From positions 1 to 40,156 of the forward strand of contig JAISOV010000019.1 in NCBI GenBank assembly GCA_031275405.1: DNA of 40,156 nt. The letters run 5' to 3'. The stretch is from Clostridium sp. GTDB taxonomy: Bacteria; Bacillota; Clostridia; Lachnospirales; Lachnospiraceae. Below, in pieces: positions 38,471 through 40,156 of the stretch. A program made the translations under genes and the position numbers. Each line of letters opens with the position of its first letter. Position 1 is the first letter of the stretch. The notes under the pieces were generated by a model. That model was given only the letters and a program-made list of their open reading frames with translations. It had not been told where the DNA came from and did not search any database.

Positions 38471-40156
38471 ACTGGTTCTGCGTAATGCCAGAAGATCCAT
38501 CAAGGACTATCTGATTTATATGGTGACGCTGACCTTATGTGTCATGCTTTTTTACGCTTTTCTTTCTATATCCAGTAGATACTATGATCCGCCTATCGGT
38601 TCGGAATATAACATCGAGATGCTGAGTGGAGGAATGAAGACGGCAGTCTGTTTTATCACAGGGCTGTTGATCTTTCTGATTCAATACGTGAATCGTTATA
38701 TGCTGTTACGCAAGAAAAAAGAGTTTGCCGTGGAACTGGTCATGGGGATGGAGCGCGAAACCTTGGCGAGGCTTTTTTTAGGCGAGACTTTCCTGATGGG
38801 AGCGGTATCTCTTGTCTGCGGGATCATCATGGGAATATTTTTAGCGCAGGTTATTTCCGCTATGCTGCTTACGATGTATGGCGCCAAGTTTCAGATAAGC
38901 TGGACTTTGTATCCCGATACGGTTCTGCTGACAGTTTTCTTTTTCTTTTCGTGCCTTATCGTGGTAGGTTTTTTTCATCGCAGGGCAATATGCAGGCTGA
39001 AAATCATAGAAATGCTGCAGGCGGATAAAATGAACGAAGACAGCCATAAAAAAGACGGATGGATGGATGTCCTGACTTTTCTGTTTTTTGGTTTCCTGCT
39101 GTTTATGGCCTATACCGGTGTCGGGAACATGAGCCAAGCTTATGACAGCAGGCTTTCGCCGGTTGTGAAATGTATCCTTCTGGGAAATGTTATCTGTCCT
39201 GTGGGGAACCTGGCGCTAGGCCTGATCTGGTTTTTCAGAAGGGGCAGATGGCCGTTCCGGAACCTGTTAAAAGCCTTGATGGTTATGGAGCTGCCCTTGG
39301 TCGCAGCCGCAGCGGGTGTTCCTTTCATCCATTCCAGTACAAAGGTTTTGTTTGCGGTAAGCGAAGATGTTCTGGAGAAATATATGATATTTCTGATTTT
39401 CCATATTATTTACTCTGTTTTCTTGATGTTCTATCTGCTGGGCGGCGCTTTGGAAAACATCAGGAAGAAGTCCATCCTGTTTACTTATCGGGAAGAAAAT
39501 CTTTTTCTTTTGGGTCAGCTCATCACAAAGCTGAAAACGGCTACAAAATCCATGAGCCTCATCTGTATTGCCGTCGTGCTTTCGGTCAATCTCTTTTTGG
39601 CGACTCCGGTGGTGATCGGATGGCTGTTCGGCTATCTGGATGCCAGAGCGGTTTATGATATACAGATGTATTCACAATATCAGAAGACCCATAGCATCGA
39701 TGAAGTTTCCGGGGTGAACTATGCTGCGGTGGATGATTTTCTGGAAACGAACCAGGTTGACATCCAATGGAAGCATTCCGTTGACTTCTATTTAACCAGG
39801 AGGGAGGAGTTCACCAATCGGACTGTCGCTGACTTTCCGGTACTGGCGATCTCGCTGTCCGATTATAATGAGCTGCGGGCGGCCAGCCAGTTAGAGCCGA
39901 TCCGTCTCCAGGCCGATGAATTTGTCACGCAGTGGAAATCCATAGCCACGGATGATGAATCGGAAGAATTCGCAGCCGGACATCAGAGCCTGCATACGGA
40001 CGGCGGCAGGCTGCGGATCGCGGAGACGGGAATCATAGAGGAAGATCTCGGCGAATATCTCTATCATAAATATACAAATGTGATCTATGTGGTGCCGGAT
40101 GAGATCTGCAAAAGTCTGCTGCCGGTTAATTATCATTCTTATATGAAAACGGAAGA
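38460..40156 (+). CDS. BceB-like FtsX-domain permease (3' end outside window)
   Basis: ATG 38460 lies inside the last codons of the ATPase gene; the frame then stays open to the window edge (565 codons). First helix at about 18-38 (YLIYMVTLTLCVMLFYAFLS), then the FtsX core with KKEFAVELVMGMERETLARLFLGETFLMG, further helices around 55-75, 105-135, 150-170, 200-330 and 355-385, and then the start of a large extracellular domain (from about residue 400: YDIQMYSQYQKTHSIDEVSG). This ten-helix plus big-loop plan is that of BceB-type permeases (about 650 residues). Its loop decides which peptide antibiotic is recognised; that cannot be read here. Confidence 0.88.
   Translation, partial: MYGRLVLRNARRSIKDYLIYMVTLTLCVMLFYAFLSISSRYYDPPIGSEYNIEMLSGGMKTAVCFITGLLIFLIQYVNRYMLLRKKKEFAVELVMGMERETLARLFLGETFLMGAVSLVCGIIMGIFLAQVISAMLLTMYGAKFQISWTLYPDTVLLTVFFFFSCLIVVGFFHRRAICRLKIIEMLQADKMNEDSHKKDGWMDVLTFLFFGFLLFMAYTGVGNMSQAYDSRLSPVVKCILLGNVICPVGNLALGLIWFFRRGRWPFRNLLKALMVMELPLVAAAAGVPFIHSSTKVLFAVSEDVLEKYMIFLIFHIIYSVFLMFYLLGGALENIRKKSILFTYREENLFLLGQLITKLKTATKSMSLICIAVVLSVNLFLATPVVIGWLFGYLDARAVYDIQMYSQYQKTHSIDEVSGVNYAAVDDFLETNQVDIQWKHSVDFYLTRREEFTNRTVADFPVLAISLSDYNELRAASQLEPIRLQADEFVTQWKSIATDDESEEFAAGHQSLHTDGGRLRIAETGIIEEDLGEYLYHKYTNVIYVVPDEICKSLLPVNYHSYMKTE

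Overview
The window looks like chromosome from a Gram-positive, moderately GC-rich member of the Clostridia, most likely Lachnospiraceae. This rests on gene content and order: a CIRCE-controlled hrcA-grpE-dnaK-dnaJ operon running into prmA-rsmE, an IreB-RuvX-DUF1292 trio followed by RNase J, a TrmR/U32-peptidase pair, a type III glutamine synthetase, and clean Shine-Dalgarno sites with consensus sigma-A promoters. No species is claimed.

Layout. (1) 1-5315 is the end of a prophage or related mobile element: the C-terminus of a tail/baseplate protein, a tail-associated protein with InlB-like repeats, a holin and an amidase-SH3 endolysin on +, then a patch of small minus-strand genes (ribbon-helix-helix-like and acidic proteins). 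That patch holds duplicated and broken copies: an endolysin 3' fragment, a truncated paralogue and a frameshifted gene. It also holds two near-perfect minus-strand promoters whose spacers are palindromic. (2) 5316-7832 is a strongly AT-rich module of two FtsX-like permeases (the first lacking its 5' end) and one ABC ATPase, resembling bacteriocin-associated or immunity transporters. (3) 8003-13253 is a sugar-acid module: a minus-strand TRAP transporter (binding protein, small and large permeases) divergent from a YcxB-like membrane protein and glucuronate isomerase UxaC. (4) 13438-26720 is the heat-shock operon (promoter, perfect CIRCE), then an O-antigen-ligase-like polytopic protein, PrmA, RsmE, a cysteine desulfurase, ThiI, a convergent HPr-like gene, and MtaB. 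(5) 26739-32811 runs IreB, RuvX, DUF1292, RNase J, YlbF-like, an MltG-like anchor, TrmR-like methyltransferase and a U32 peptidase. (6) 32891-35261 is glnN (type III glutamine synthetase) behind a leader that looks like an ANTAR-type antitermination switch. (7) 35327-40156 holds an SDR epimerase, a decayed AAA/DUF4143 ATPase, and a BceAB-like ABC transporter running off the window.

How it works together. The central and right-hand parts are mostly housekeeping: protein folding, rRNA and tRNA modification (PrmA, RsmE, IscS/NifS-ThiI, MtaB, TrmR-U32), RNA decay and nitrogen assimilation. Against the Bacillus-type order hrcA-grpE-dnaK-dnaJ-prmA-rsmE-mtaB, a polysaccharide ligase/polymerase-like gene has been inserted after dnaJ, and the desulfurase-ThiI pair plus an HPr-like gene before mtaB.

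The most interesting non-coding signals are: the glnN leader (two hairpins, the second carrying an A1/G4 hexaloop and sharing its 3' strand with an intrinsic terminator); an 87-bp dispersed double-hairpin repeat found twice, upstream of prmA and of the U32 gene, with a compensatory base-pair change; and the paired palindromic promoters in the phage-derived patch. I saw no tRNA, rRNA, CRISPR array, transposase, integrase or reverse transcriptase.
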